Shown: positions 12,324 to 23,624, counted from the first letter of the stretch. The stretch is 64,000 nucleotides of DNA from Cryoendolithus antarcticus (GCA_002077065.1 NAJO01000009.1:186001-250000); one strand, 5' to 3'. A program made the numbers and translations. The notes: generated by a model not told the origin, from the letters alone.

Positions 12324-13986
12324 TCACTTTCCAGTGTAGGCATACTTACTGTGCCGTCTGATCGCTGCGCCCTTGTGATAGAACACGAATGGGATCGCAC
12401 AGCAAGCGAGTGCAAGAAAAGCCAGCAAGCTGCTAGCCCACTGATATCCAAGTCGATCGTACATCTGCGTGGTGAACAGCACTGTCGCCGCGCCCCAGAA
12501 GCTTCGTAAAAATGTTTTTGCAGCTAGTGCGCTAGCGGCTTGATGTTGGTAGGAGTCGACCATGTAGTTGTTCGCGCTGTTATAGAGGAAGATGAAACCG
12601 AAGCCGACAGGAAACCCACCAAGTGCCGGGCCCACCCAAGATAGCGTGGGATACGAGGTCCAGGCGAAGATGAATAGTCCAATCGGGACGAACCAGCAGC
12701 TGAGCATCATGGGTATAAGTCGGCATTCCGGTGGTGGCTTGCCGTCGTGTTTCGCGACCAGGCTCAGGTAGTGCTTGTTCACCCATGGAGCGCAGCAAGC
12801 GCTTAGAAGAACACCAACGGCGAGTGGTATAAACATCAACCCTGTGATGCCGGCGCTATAGCCCTTTCCTCCCTGGTAGATGATCGGAAAAGCGACGAAG
12901 AACATATAGAGCAGGCCATACAAGACTGACATGTAAAGCGAGATGAAGAACACGATCGGCTCTAGGAAGAGCAATTGGAAGGGTCGGATCAGGAAGACTC
13001 GGAGTCGCTCTTTCAGTGGTCGAAGGTCGATGTCTTGCTCAGTGACGTACTTTGAGTCGCCAGTTTCCTTCCGCAACTTCTTTGCTCGTTTGGACAAGAT
13101 AGTGGGGGCATATGTCTCTGGGACGGTGAAAGTCATGAGGACGTAGATTGCTCCAGAGAGAATCAACTGGATCCAGTACAGCCATCGCCAGCCAAGAGCA
13201 TCAGACAAGAATCCCCCCACCAGAGGCCCGATCGCAGGCCCGATGAAAGGCGCGGCAGAGAAGGCCGCCATGGGTACACCTCGCTCCTCACTCCTCCAGA
13301 GATCTGCGAGAGTACCGCCCACCAAAGTCATGGGTGCAGAGAAAGCAATGCCATCAATAAAGCGGCAGACAAGCAGTGTGCCAATGTTCTTCGACAAGGC
13401 GCAAGGTATGATGAACACCACTGCGATCAGCAGCGTGCTTGCGTAGATGATCCGTCGTCCAAGGATCTCGCTGAGCGGAGCGAACACCATAGGACCGACG
13501 CCGAAGCCAACGACCTACGCTCAAGTCAGTAGTGGCACCAGCCACCTAGCAGAAGGACGATATACTTACGAACAGGGTGATCGTCAGTAAGGACACTTCG
13601 TCGCTGACGCCAAACTCCTTTGACACCCCGACGAGATCCGCAGTAACCACTGCGCTGTTGAAAGCTACCACGAAGCAGGTAACAGCCACGACCATAGTGC
13701 ACCACCACTTGTACGCCTTCGACCAGTTCTTTGGATTCTCCTTGTCGTTCGAGACGAAGGTGACGATGTCGTAGCGCTCAGTCTTGCCAGTCTTGTTTGA
13801 TTGTACTTCACGCAGACGAAGTCCAGATGGTGTCTCGGTGGTGAACTCTTGCATGTTCGCCTCAGTAGTCAATGTTCGGTACGGCAGATTGAGTATGTCG
13901 TATTCGTCAAGAGGGACATCGTTGCCTTGCGACTCCAGGGGCGTCGATGCCCCTTTCTCTACTTCTGAAATGTCGGATGAGCTCAT
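12324..13986 (-). CDS. MFS transporter, DHA1-type drug/polyamine exporter
   Basis: Plasma-membrane proton antiporter of the 12-helix DHA1 group, probably exporting drugs, polyamines or other small organics. Exons 13986-13570 and 13514-12324 join in phase 0 across a 55-nt intron to 535 residues. A ~100-residue cytosolic N-terminus includes [12 protein letters not shown], a hallmark of this group. Helices follow, with the motif A region [12 protein letters not shown] in loop 2-3, motif C-like [14 protein letters not shown] in helix 5, and [11 protein letters not shown] at the central region. The start chosen is [12 protein letters not shown]; in-frame upstream ATGs at 14064 and 14124 are possible. 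A GTAAGT near the 3' end could act as a donor, but the read-through ending HSKYAYTGK matches the usual family ending. Substrate cannot be inferred. Confidence 0.88.
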
Positions 13987-15178
13987 TGCTGTTGGACTGG
14001 AAGCTTGTGGGTAAAATTTTGCTGCATGCGTGCCCGCGGGGGCAAGCGTATCCTTTATTGCCATAGTGTGTGCAATGAGAGCTGTTGTAAAGAGAGGAGA
14101 GATGTGGCGGATATGAACAGCCAATTGGAAATGATATTTACGATTCCGATCAAGTCTTTATACGTATATATATACTTCACCGTTATCAATTGCGGCCGCT
14201 CAACACCCGCCATAAATCGCACCCGGGCCAAGTGCCATGAGGTCGTGTAGGGCAAATGGCCGAAACGTCGCCGAGTGACATGCGCAGTGACTGGCTTGAT
14301 CAGTCCACCCGATCCCATGGCAGAACCTCCAGCGCTGACTTTGCCGCTGACATGACACCGATAGCTTGGCCGTTCGGCATGAGTTCCGAGAGAGCTGCTG
14401 TGAAAGCAGCCGCGCAATACTGTGGTATGCGTTTCGTGGGATAAGCTCAGGTAGTGTTTGCTCTTCGAAGCCAGGACACCTTGCCGAAACTGATGGTCGA
14501 CTTTGCACAGTTCAGTACGATCAGACAGATCTGTTCAACGTATCGACGAACCTCCTTTGCGTCGCTGTGTAAGAGAAGAACCACTAAAGTTGAATGGAAA
14601 CATCGAGATGTTCGACAACTTCGGAGCGCCGAATGACCCCGAGAGATCCCCGCGACATGGGTTTGAGCCGCCATGTTCCCGCTACGCCTTCGATGATATG
14701 TGGAAAACCCGGCATCACATCCTACCTGTCCCGACATTTCAGAGCATCGCTTGCTGTTCCGAAATAATGCGACCCGCGATGGCCAATTCTCGATAATGAA
14801 GGGCATCCGACATGTACTAGGTAGTCATACCCCTGTGAATAGACAGCCCGGAAATGAAGCAATAATTGCTTGTCCGATAGTGAGGCTGAAATCGCAGACT
14901 CATTGCACACAACGCATGGTCCGGGACGCCGACAGACCACCTGTTCATCAGCTTTGGTGATGGCAACCTAAGCGCTGAGGTCCTGTACCTTGCGCTCACC
15001 ACACGAGTTAGCACTTACGCGAGTGGTTCGAGGCACAGAACATAGTCGATAAGTCGCCATCCGTGTCTGGGTAGTGAGAGTCCTTCAGGTTGGCCCTCGG
15101 TCAAGCCACAACTTGCTCATACATCCGGCTCTTGGCACTATCCTCACGCTCCAAGGTGAGTCCAGCTCTATCGTAACG
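13987..15178. other. Intergenic between divergent genes, no gene supported
   Basis: Separates the MFS gene (minus) from the membrane protein gene (plus). AT-rich around 14130-14190. No coherent coding sequence recognised. Confidence 0.5.
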
Positions 15179-16105
15179 ATGTCAGAATTGTTCTCGGCCT
15201 TTGGCTATCCCGCTCGACTGATCGGACGCCTTCCGCTACTGCCGCGGTATCTATGGGCGGGCTCTTCCCTTTCGGCGAACAACGACTACGTTCTTCAGAG
15301 ATATGGTGCGACATATAAGCTGCGTCCATGGTTGTTGCTGGATACGCACGAGCTGGAGGTTATTGAGCGCTTGTTGAACCAGGGTAGCGACATCGACATT
15401 GTCGCCTTTCGGACTGCGCATCTTTTGACTGCGTCGAATCTGACAGTAGTGGTATGTTTCCATCTATACTACCAGCACGTGCCGTAAGTCAAGTACGACA
15501 TACTGACAAGACCCTTCAAGGGAGGTCTCCTAGCCTCAGCTAGCAGCGCGATCTTGACCTTGCCATCTCTCGACAATGTCCATTACGCCGCTCGTGGCCT
15601 CTTCATCTTGAGTCTCATGCTCAGTCTTCTAAGCGTGTACTTCACCATCCTCCAACAACGCGTACTCAACAATCAGGATGCACATGCTCTCCGACTATGG
15701 CTCTGGGATAGCACAATTTACACCTTACCTACAGATCCGGAGCGGGTGCTTCGTCGCAGCTCCCTCAGCTCGAATATCTTGCTCCAAAGCCCCTTCGAGC
15801 TTCTCTCCATCTCCATAGCGCTTTTCCTCGGCGCGCTAGGCTTCTACCTTGGCCTCGCCTACGCAAGCAGAGTACGGCTCAGCAAAGGTTCTGATAGCAA
15901 TATTGCAGTCCTGATTGCTTTCGTCGTGGCGACATTCTTTGCACTCGCTGTCTTTGGGCAGTCACTGGGTCAGAAGGACCGGGAAATGGCGAAGTGCAGG
16001 CAGATCGAGAGAGATGGGCTGCAAGGATCTCGGGACCCATCCGCAGACTTCGAGCACCCGGCGACGGAATTCGCATATCCTATGAAAGATCGTGAGCGTG
16101 CCTGA
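15179..16105 (+). CDS. Hypothetical multi-pass membrane protein (285 aa)
   Basis: Exons 15179-15451 and 15521-16105 join in phase 0 across a 69-nt intron (donor GTATGT, branch CTGAC, acceptor TTCAAG) to 285 residues. The chosen start gives MSELFSAFGYPARLIGRLP; an in-frame ATG at 15074 exists but adds sequence not obviously conserved. About four hydrophobic helices are visible: around the splice junction (LTVVGGLLASASSAILTL), ARGLFILSLMLSLLSVYF, LLSISIALFLGALGFYLGLA and IAVLIAFVVATFFALAVFG. The tail is soluble and charged. I do not recognise the family; similar lineage-restricted membrane proteins are common in filamentous ascomycetes. Confidence 0.65.
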
Positions 16106-16446
16106 GTATCCAGTGCTGCGACATAGTACACGGCGCCGTGCTCTAAGGTTTCCGCGTTACTGTCGCCGAAATGCCGCACGGATGCATACGCAGACACTGG
16201 CTGGAGTCAGTCTGCGTGATTCCAGAGACCGTGCTAAATCATGTAACATCTCAACTGCTCGCAAAGGTTCATCACTGGGCTACTTCATCTACAAGTCGCC
16301 ATCGGAGGTGCCTATATGAGACGATACTTCATTTGCACATGAATATCACATTGCCAATACTCTAGAATGTATGTAAACAACCGCCCCGAAACTCGCATAC
16401 GCCAGACATCCACCGGTTACGAAAGCCTTCATCAACACCTCACCCA
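16106..16446. other. Convergent 3' flanks, nothing seen
   Basis: Lies between the stop codons of the plus-strand membrane protein and the minus-strand secreted protein; presumably 3' UTRs and polyadenylation signals only. Confidence 0.5.
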
Positions 16447-17593
16447 CTACTGCACATCATTCGGGATCAACGGCAGCAACACGCCCACAGTCGTCAAGCT
16501 GTTGGGGCTACCACATCCGGTCTGGCCAGTCTTCAGGTAGCAGCTTCCACTGCTTCCATCAGCTGGCGCATTGTACACCACAGCGCCGCAAGTTTGGTTA
16601 ATGCTTGCACCAAGACCCTGGGCATTGTAGTAAGCGCACTCGTTCACGCAATCATTGAAGCTCTGGCAGCTTGGCGTGAATGGAGATGGCGCCGAGGGAC
16701 CACCGGCATAGCAGAAGAAGTTCTGGATGTCCTGGCCGGCGAAGTCGAGGTTGGGGTAGACGCCGAAGACTTCCGTTGGCGCTGCGGGAGGGGCGAGCGT
16801 GGAGGTCGGGTTCGGCAGCACCGTGAAGGTGGAGGTGTAGAACTGGGTTCCGGAATAGGTCGAGGTGTACGTCGTTGAGGTTATCGTCGAGGTGATTGTA
16901 GTCTTAGCGGTCACGGCGACGACCTTGGTGATCTGTGGCAGCTTGTCAGTGGACTGCAATGAGAATACTGAACGATCAGCTGCAGAACTTACAGTGCTAG
17001 CGGTGAGGGTGGTAGTGCTGATCGATACGCTGGTCGGGGTGGGGATGTTCAGGCACGAGCAAGCCGAGGTGATCTTCGAGCCGATGAAGTTCTTGAGGCA
17101 GGTGGGCGTGCCAATAGCCGTCGTCGTCGGCTTACATGAAGTAGTAGGAGTGGTGCGCTTGACCTTGGCCGTCGGCGTAGGCGTGGTGTCCGCAGATGCA
17201 ATGGACGTCGCTCCTAGCGCGCAGGTGCTGGTCGTGCTGACTGCTACAACGGGGTACACCGTTGTGACAGTGGAGTAGTAGCTCGTCGCAAATGCAGTGA
17301 CCTGTATCTCATCAGTACCTTTCACACGCGACGGCTCGAAGCTGAGGACGTACGGTATCTGTGCTCTGCACGTTCGACGTTACGGTCGAGCAGGGCGGAG
17401 TTGACGTTTGCGTCAAAGTCTTCGTCACCGTGGGGATGTGCAACAGACTGCTGCAGAATGGCGTAGCGACATTCTGCTGGCGCAGCACAGTGACGATGGT
17501 GTTGACAGCGTTGCAGTCGAGGTTCGTCCGCTCATCGAGAGGCGTAGCGAAAGCAGCTGCCGCGAAGAGCGACGCAAGAAGGAACTTGGCCAT
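16447..17593 (-). CDS. Secreted Ser/Thr-rich cell-surface protein with PAN-like C-terminal domain
   Basis: Signal peptide MAKFLLASLFAAAAFATP, then a Cys-containing region, a Thr/Ser-rich mucin-like stalk (for example TTITSTITSTTYTSTYSGTQ), and a C-terminal Cys-rich module. Exon 1 is 17593-17354 and intron 1 is 17353-17302. The second intron starts at the GTAAGT at 16992. Its acceptor is ambiguous (16954, 16942 or 16933) and all three keep frame; 16933 gives the best branch-to-acceptor spacing (CTGAC then CCACAG) and 344 residues. The end resembles fungal PAN/apple-like folds: CQSFNDCVNECAYYN, QTCGAVVYNAP and CYLKTG. It probably sits in the wall or secretome and may bind carbohydrate or protein; that is inference. 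No GPI tail is visible. Confidence 0.75.
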
Positions 17594-19131
17594 TGTGCTG
17601 AGTGATGAAGTTGCCCGGTGAAGATAGAGTAAATAGATCGACACGGTGACGACAGAAGAGGCTGCGCTACCTCGTGGCAGGACAAGCAGATCTACATATA
17701 CACTCTGCAGGCACATGCATAGCGTCCACGCGCTGTCAGGTACGGAAGGCTATTGCTGGTCCAGACTGGGGACGGTATAGTGCGTGCAGCCTGTCGAGCC
17801 CAATCAAGCAATTGGAAAAGCCATCGAAGCACAATCGGAACGCGCTTGGACGCAATCGCAGCTTCCTACTTGCTGGAAGTTGCTGTGGAAGCACTGGTAG
17901 AGCTGAACAACGGGACGTGACTATCGGATGTGGCATCGCGTCGCGTGTACCGAAGCGCCACAGCGGAACCATGGTACGGTACTGGTTGAGGGAGCAAGTC
18001 GCAGGGATATCGCTGAGGGAGTATATCGCAGTGGATGATAGATATTGCCGGTGAGTGCCGTCGCAGACATGTCTTATCTCGTACTTCAACGGCCCACTAG
18101 GAATGGTCATCGAAAGATCTTCTCGAAATTCACAAAGTCGAGGAGGGGAGATGAGATGAGGTCTCGAAAAAGCTCAAGCTTCGACACTAGATCGAACTCG
18201 GCCACATATTCTCGTCGCTAAATTCATTAGGTCAAGCCACTTCTAGATTGGGAACCGATATCTTGGGTACACCACGTGACGAACGATTCGACACGAGCCT
18301 CAATTGGGACACTGCGATCTCAAAAGTCAGGCGTTCGGCGCAAAGTTTTCTACGATAGACTCGACGTCTTGAAGCTGTACAGATCGCTCTGGAGGTCTAG
18401 ACCCCCGCCGATAAACACGTGGAGGAACTTGGGGCGCCAAGAACCTCGTGCCTATCGATTCGATCTTTGACTACACAATCGTACCACGTCTATCACTCAT
18501 AACGGCTCGATGGTGCTTCCAATACCGCCTCTCCGTCCCATTCCATTCTCGAAGCATGACCTTCTGCCTCCGACCACACCGTCCCTGCGACCTCCCGGGC
18601 CCATGTGCTCGCCTTGCCGCAGCACACAATGAGCTGCCAGCTGTCGGACTAGCGGCCGATCAAACCTACGGCTGCTGACCATCGACAGAATACTGAACCG
18701 TTGTGGCGCACCCAACTGTGCTCGCCGATGACCTCGGGAAGCATATGCAATCGCACCTGGTCTGCTTCCTCGTGGCCTCCTGACCGATCTAACTTTTAGT
18801 GAGACCTGCCACATGCGTTGGGCGTCGGTAGAGCGCGTGGCGGCGTAGCTAAAGCAGTCCATTGCCATGCTCGTCGAGCCCGACCTCTGGCCCACGTTTA
18901 GGAGCCGCAGTCCTCTGTTGCCGGTCCGCGATACCAGATTCGGCGCTGTAGGCGCGTTCTGACCAACAGAGGACCCTTCCATGAAGTAGCAGGAGCGAGA
19001 GTAGAGGTCTCCGGAAGAGTCGCTCCAGACCGCAGAAAAGCTTCGAGTCCGATTACAGGTCCGCGTTTCTGATAATACGCTTCGTTGGCACTATTTGCCG
19101 CTATAGCTTCCCTTTCCTGTTGGCGTACGGC
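17594..19131. other. Intergenic, no gene supported
   Basis: 1.5 kb with only short overlapping frames. A CxxC-containing stretch near 18600-18740 is broken by stops and was not accepted as a zinc-cluster gene. Nothing else seen. Confidence 0.45.
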
Positions 19132-20382
19132 TCACCATATGAGCTTGAACACAAAGAAGTAAGCGTACACAAGCGGCGTCAACACCATCCTCCCAAGCCA
19201 GCCAACCTCATCACTAGCAGCCCGCAGAATATACTGCTCAATGCCATTCCTCGGGCTATTCTCCACGAACATCATCGCGCTCATCATGTCGTAAGTGAGC
19301 TGCGCAGTCTTCTCCATGCGCACGAACATGTCCTTCTCGAAGTCTTGAACACTCGTGTCGAGCTCCTCGGAAGTGGCAGACTTCAAGATTGCGGACGCAA
19401 GTTCCAGACAGTCTTCCATAGCTAAGTTCACGCCCTCGCCAGCGAAGGGCGTCATTGTATGTGCTGCATCTCCCACTATTGTTACGCCGCGTTTGTGAGG
19501 CCAGGAGTGTCCGATCGGCAGCATGAACAGCTCCCGCGGCACAGCGTCGCCCTTGGCTGCTTCAATGAAAGCCTGAAGTCGCGGATCCCAGTCCGCGTAC
19601 TCTTTGCGGCAGGCTGCTTTCGTCGCTTCCAGATCGCCGACATCGTAGCCACAAGTCTTCCGCCAGTCCTCAGATCGCAGTCCGAAGACGTAAACGTTGA
19701 TGGCGCCATCACCCTGCTGCTGCGCCATGATGGTCTTCCCGTCTGACCAAGCGAAGAGCGAGCCGTGGTTAGTGAGATCGTATAGCTCTGGCTGGGTCGT
19801 CTTCGCGTCGGGGATGTTGAATGCATGGCCAGCGATGCCCGAGTAGAAGGGCTTGACGTCTGTGACGAACGTGCGTGTCTTGCTCCAAGTACCGTCTGCC
19901 CCAACGATGAGATCGAAGCCTCCTTCGGACGGCTGATTGACGGAATGCACCGTCATTCTCCCCTCCACCTCCTCCACGCCTCGTACCTTGTATCCCCATC
20001 TTACCACTTCCTTTCCCAGACTATCAAAAAGCATCCTCCTCAAAACCGGCCTGTCGATCTCCGGCCTCCCACCAATATTGCCCTTCTTCCCCGCACCCAT
20101 AGACACATAACAAAGCAACTTCTTATCAGCCAGCTTCATCGCCTCGCCGTCATACCTCGCATGCTTCGCGAACTCATCCCAGAGGCCTGCTTCGCGCAGG
20201 GCGCGTTGGCCGGTCTTCTCGTGAAGATCTAGGGTGCCGCCCTGGGAACGGAAGTCGGGGGCAGACTCGGCCTCGAAGATTGTGATATCTGAGACGCTGG
20301 AGGGGGAGGATTTGTTGGCTAGAAGACGAGCGAGGAGGCAGCCGGCTGGGCCTGCACCTATGATTGCTATTTTGAAGGGCAT
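19132..20382 (-). CDS. FAD-dependent monooxygenase, TetX-like class A flavoprotein (416 aa)
   Basis: Single-exon 416-residue flavin monooxygenase, likely hydroxylating an aromatic or polycyclic compound using NAD(P)H and O2. The Rossmann dinucleotide motif is at the N-terminus (IGAGPAGCLLARLL), the DG motif is GADGTWSK, and the FAD ribityl-binding GD motif is GDAAHTMTPFAGEGVNLA, whose wording resembles tetracycline-inactivating TetX-type enzymes. A bulky aromatic, hydrophobic C-terminus (PLVYAYFFVFKLIW) may be membrane-associated. ATG at 20382 directly precedes the FAD motif, so the start is firm. Intronless, unlike most neighbours. No biosynthetic genes lie next to it, so a detoxification or solo catabolic role is more likely than a metabolite cluster; this is inference. 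Confidence 0.9.
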   Translation of the reverse strand: MPFKIAIIGAGPAGCLLARLLANKSSPSSVSDITIFEAESAPDFRSQGGTLDLHEKTGQRALREAGLWDEFAKHARYDGEAMKLADKKLLCYVSMGAGKKGNIGGRPEIDRPVLRRMLFDSLGKEVVRWGYKVRGVEEVEGRMTVHSVNQPSEGGFDLIVGADGTWSKTRTFVTDVKPFYSGIAGHAFNIPDAKTTQPELYDLTNHGSLFAWSDGKTIMAQQQGDGAINVYVFGLRSEDWRKTCGYDVGDLEATKAACRKEYADWDPRLQAFIEAAKGDAVPRELFMLPIGHSWPHKRGVTIVGDAAHTMTPFAGEGVNLAMEDCLELASAILKSATSEELDTSVQDFEKDMFVRMEKTAQLTYDMMSAMMFVENSPRNGIEQYILRAASDEVGWLGRMVLTPLVYAYFFVFKLIW

Positions 20383-20943
20383 GGTTTTGCAGAGGAAGGA
20401 AGGTTAGAGGGTGAGAGCGGTGAATATCAGGAAAGCGGAGAGGACAAAGAGATATGGTTACCTTGATGCTACTTATGACCTCTCTGCGGCCGAAGTGAAC
20501 ATCATTCGGGACGCTGCCTACGTGTCTCGAGTGTTGCTGGTTTGCGAAGGATGCAAGCCACCTCGCCAAAACAGAGCTCGCGAACCTCCACTGCTCATTG
20601 GCCACGAAGGACCCTTCGGCCGAGCTGTTTAGAGTTCCATTCCCGTGTGGAAGTCGCAACAACACCGGCCACGGAGACTTCACTTCCCTGTCGGTGTTAG
20701 TGAGAAGTCGTACCGCGTCGAGTGCACTTTCAGCGAGTCACATCCTCGATTCATCGTCGATCGAATCTGTACTCTCATGCCGCTCTTTCACGGGTGCAAT
20801 CCCACAGCAGGGTCATCGAATGACTTTCACCCTAGGTGCACAGCCGCATATGCGTCCAGGAGTCACAGTGGCATTGCGAGCTAGCAGCGACATCTCCTAC
20901 AAGGTAATCATCACGCTCTCTGTTCCCTTCCTTTTTCCCTCCC
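20383..20943. other. Divergent promoter region
   Basis: Shared upstream region of the FAD monooxygenase (minus) and the F-box-like gene (plus). A pyrimidine-rich tract (about 20905-20942) precedes the F-box-like start. No gene supported. Confidence 0.45.
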
Positions 20944-21645
20944 ATGGCTTCCATCTTCGAATTTCACCCCTACCCCTCCTTCCCCTTCCTCTCCCTTCCC
21001 CATGATCTCCGGCTGAAAATCTACCATACAATCTTCACATCCTCTCCGCTGTACCCAGACTACATCCAGCCACGCCATCAACCCCGTCCAGTGGAGCCAG
21101 CCATAACCCGCGTCTCCCCCTTCCTCCGCTCCGAAGCCCTACCAGTCTTCTACAATCTCTACGTCCTCCCCCTAAACCTCCTGGCCTACACGTGCTCAGA
21201 ACGCGCACGCCTCATCTTCTCCACCGGCTCGCCCTGGTACCATGATCTACCTACCCCGAAGCTACGGCAGATCCGGAATATCCGCATCTCAGCGACGCTC
21301 GGCTTCTGGCTCCAATCCTGCCCCCACCCTCACCGCAAGATCTCCGGCCGGAGAGTCTATCTAGACGTCTATATTCGCTTCTACACTAACGTGGCGGGGA
21401 AGCGGACGTACGGTCTGCGAGTTGAGAGGGGGCAGGGTGTGGGGCCTAGTGTGTGGGGTGCGGCGAGCGGGTTGCCGGTGAGCACGGAGGGGCAGATTGA
21501 GCTGGTGATGGGGAGTGCGGTGGCGTGGGTGAGGGATGTGTGTGACGTGCTGGTTGGGGATGGGGTGTTTGGGGAGTGGACGGCTGGGGATCTGGAGCAG
21601 CTCGGGGAGTGGAATGAGGTTGTGGTGAAAGGTGGGGATGCGTAA
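20944..21645 (+). CDS. F-box-like / 2EXR-type fungal protein (233 aa)
   Basis: Single exon, 233 residues. Near the N-terminus FPFLSLPHDLRLKIYHTIF resembles the F-box-like start of a large fungal family (LP-x-E/D-LR-x-KIY), followed by ITRVSPFLRSEALPVFY, the second signature of those proteins. In other members such proteins may recruit substrates to SCF ubiquitin ligases or serve as scaffolds, but most are uncharacterised. The rest has no recognised domain. Third-position C/G is very high, which creates long mirror frames on the other strand; these were discarded. ATG at 20944 follows a pyrimidine-rich leader. Function unassigned. Confidence 0.7.
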   Translation: MASIFEFHPYPSFPFLSLPHDLRLKIYHTIFTSSPLYPDYIQPRHQPRPVEPAITRVSPFLRSEALPVFYNLYVLPLNLLAYTCSERARLIFSTGSPWYHDLPTPKLRQIRNIRISATLGFWLQSCPHPHRKISGRRVYLDVYIRFYTNVAGKRTYGLRVERGQGVGPSVWGAASGLPVSTEGQIELVMGSAVAWVRDVCDVLVGDGVFGEWTAGDLEQLGEWNEVVVKGGDA

Positions 21646-21858
21646 AGACGGAAGATGCAAGACGATCGTTGACGTTGATAAGCATTGCAGAGTTCCCCGA
21701 CTTGGTGACGAAGTTTACACACCTCAGCAACAGCAGCGAGACACAAGCATGCCCTCGAATTTGCCTCTCAGCCAGCTCAAAGCACCCCTCAGCAGCCACG
21801 CCACCACGTACCCTCACGCCCTCCGACATCCTCCCCTAATCCTCCCGCGATCAATCCC

Positions 21859-22218
21859 TCACTTCGCAAACACATCCTCCGCCCCCCGCCCAAACTCCAC
21901 AAACACACACTCGTCCCCGCCAACACACCACGCGTCATGCCCCGGCGGCACAACAAACACATCGCCTTCGTTGAAAACCACCTCCGTCCCATCATCCATC
22001 TTGATGCCCAGCTCACCCTTCAGCATGTACCCTACGTGGCCCTTCTGGCAGGAGTCGGTGCCTTGCTTGGGTTTGAGATCGCGGGTCCAGGAGCCACGGG
22101 GGGCGATTGTGACGTGAGAAGCGGTGAGGGATGAGAGGGAGGCGGTGCGGAGGGAGATGTTACCGATGTTGGTGGGTGGGGATGTGGAGAGGGGGTGTTT
22201 TTGCAGGGTTTGGGGCAT
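21859..22218 (-). CDS. Small cupin-fold protein (119 aa)
   Basis: Single-exon 119-residue protein with a single cupin barrel. Visible signatures are APRGSWTRDLKP early, GHVGYMLKGELGIKMDDG (cupin motif 1 region), FNEGDVFVVPPGHDAWCVG (motif 2) and a final strand FVEFGRGAEDVF. The usual metal-binding His pattern is partly altered: GHVGYMLKGE offers one His, and PPGHDAW carries the motif-2 His. Similar single-domain fungal cupins are unassigned and may bind a small carboxylate or sugar. It is convergent with the F-box-like gene, 213 bp away. Confidence 0.8.
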   Translation of the reverse strand: MPQTLQKHPLSTSPPTNIGNISLRTASLSSLTASHVTIAPRGSWTRDLKPKQGTDSCQKGHVGYMLKGELGIKMDDGTEVVFNEGDVFVVPPGHDAWCVGGDECVFVEFGRGAEDVFAK

Positions 22219-22823
22219 GCTGGTGAAAGTTGAGATATCACAGAGTGGGAACAGAAGCTCTTGCTCTTCAGAGGTTTTGATGAGATGGAGTGAAGGCTCG
22301 CTGGCCGGCGCTGTGGCTTTCGCGAAAGAAATGAAGGAGATGGGTCAACGAAATGTACGTATACCCAGCCATACGAGCTTCAAAACGCCTTTGTATCTAT
22401 AGTTGCGAAGAAACTGCATGAGCTGAACAACTGGATCAGACCATGCGATTTGTGAACGCAGACTCGAAAGGCATGAGCGTGGCTATGAGCTGGCTCAGCT
22501 GATCTCGGGGTGGTGCCACCCTAGAAGCAGCTATTCTGTGGAATCAGGTCGAGCAGGGCGGGTTCTAGATCTGGCTCCGTTGTCGTCGCGTGAGCGACAA
22601 AGCAATGTGCAAGTCGAGCTACCAGCTCTGATCGTGGTGGGCGGGCCTCGCTGCGGACATTGAGTCGTGTTCTGAAGGTCAGAGTGGTGTAGGTGCAGGG
22701 AGAGCTGCCGCAGTCTGCTACCCTTAAGTCCGAAACACGGCGTTAAGCAACGCGACTCGACACCACTGTTTCAACAGCAATACTCTGTGATGAGCATACC
22801 TGACATATTGCACACATCCCGAC
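22219..22823. other. Divergent promoter region
   Basis: Upstream of both the cupin gene (minus) and GPI11 (plus); about 600 bp with no supported coding sequence. Confidence 0.45.
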
Positions 22824-23624
22824 ATGTCGACCCCCGGCATCCTCCCCATCCCCTCCTCCAAGTCCGCCTCCGACCCTCCCGTAACCTCCAAGCCCGTCTC
22901 AATCCTCGACAACGACATCGCACGCCTAGCCTCGAACGTCCACCCCATCCTCCTCGTCTCGATTCCGCTTCTGAGCTTCCCGCGTCTGGTCGAAGACCCC
23001 ATCTCCGCGCTCATAGGCCTCGCGTCAACGACAGCAGTCATCCAGCTGCTATACTGCCTTGTCTGCCTGCCGTCAACTGGTCAAGCCCCGCCGCCGCCGC
23101 TGAAGCCGGGGCAGAAGAGGAAGAGTGTGAAGCTCGCGCAGGACTTGGGGGCGAGATTGGTGGTCTGTACAGACCCTAGTCATATGACATGTGAGCATAG
23201 ATGCTGACAAGCCTTGAAGCCAGCTCTGCTCTCCCTCCTGCTGTCCCTCTTCCTCTCTACTCCCCTCCTCTACATAACCCTCATCCTCTTCGGCGGCCCC
23301 CTCACAACCCACCTCCCCCACACCGCGCTCCTGGCCCTCCACTTGGCGCTCCTCATAACGCCACAACTCTACTACGTCCACGGCCTGGATGCATTGACCT
23401 GGAGGCGGATAGTGAGTTTACAGCTACCATTGGACGAGGTCGTGGGCATGAGTATGGGAGCTTGTGTTGGCGCGTGGCTGGGTGCGATTCCGATACCACT
23501 GGACTGGGATCGGGAGTGGCAGAAGTGGCCTGTTACTGTGGTGTCTGGGGCGTATGCGGGGGCTGTGGTGGGGAAGTTGGTGGGTGGGCATCTGGTGAGG
23601 GGGTGGAAGATCAAGATGAGTTGA
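22824..23624 (+). CDS. GPI11: GPI biosynthesis protein Pig-F / Gpi11
   Basis: ER membrane protein that partners Pig-O/Gpi13 and Pig-G/Gpi7 to add ethanolamine phosphate to GPI anchors. Exons 22824-23159 and 23220-23624 give 246 residues; the donor is GTGGTC at 23160, or GTCTGT at 23163, both in phase 0, with a GCTGAC branch and TTGAAG acceptor. Hydrophobic helices are visible around HPILLVSIPLLSF, LIGLASTTAVIQLLYCL, PALLSLLLSLFLSTPLLYI, TALLALHLALLITPQLYY and AGAVVGKLVGG. The family signature GACVGAWLGAIPIPLDWDR followed by WQKWPVTVVSGAYAG is near-diagnostic. Functionally it links to the GPI-anchored wall protein at 42.3 kb. Confidence 0.92.

Noticed and set aside
12324..12352. GTAAGT near the end of the MFS gene as a donor for an extra exon
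   Set aside because: Reading through gives the usual family ending and an immediate stop; no good downstream exon was found.
18497..18982. 161-codon minus-strand frame and a plus-strand CxxC...CxxxxC pattern suggesting a zinc-cluster gene
   Set aside because: The Cys pattern is interrupted by stops at two places, spacing does not match Zn2Cys6, and no splice set repairs it.
21361..21829. Long minus-strand frames rich in Pro/His/Thr opposite the F-box-like gene
   Set aside because: Mirror frames caused by high third-position GC of the plus-strand gene.
22301..22402. Possible second gene between cupin and GPI11
   Set aside because: Only a short continuation frame without start context or similarity.
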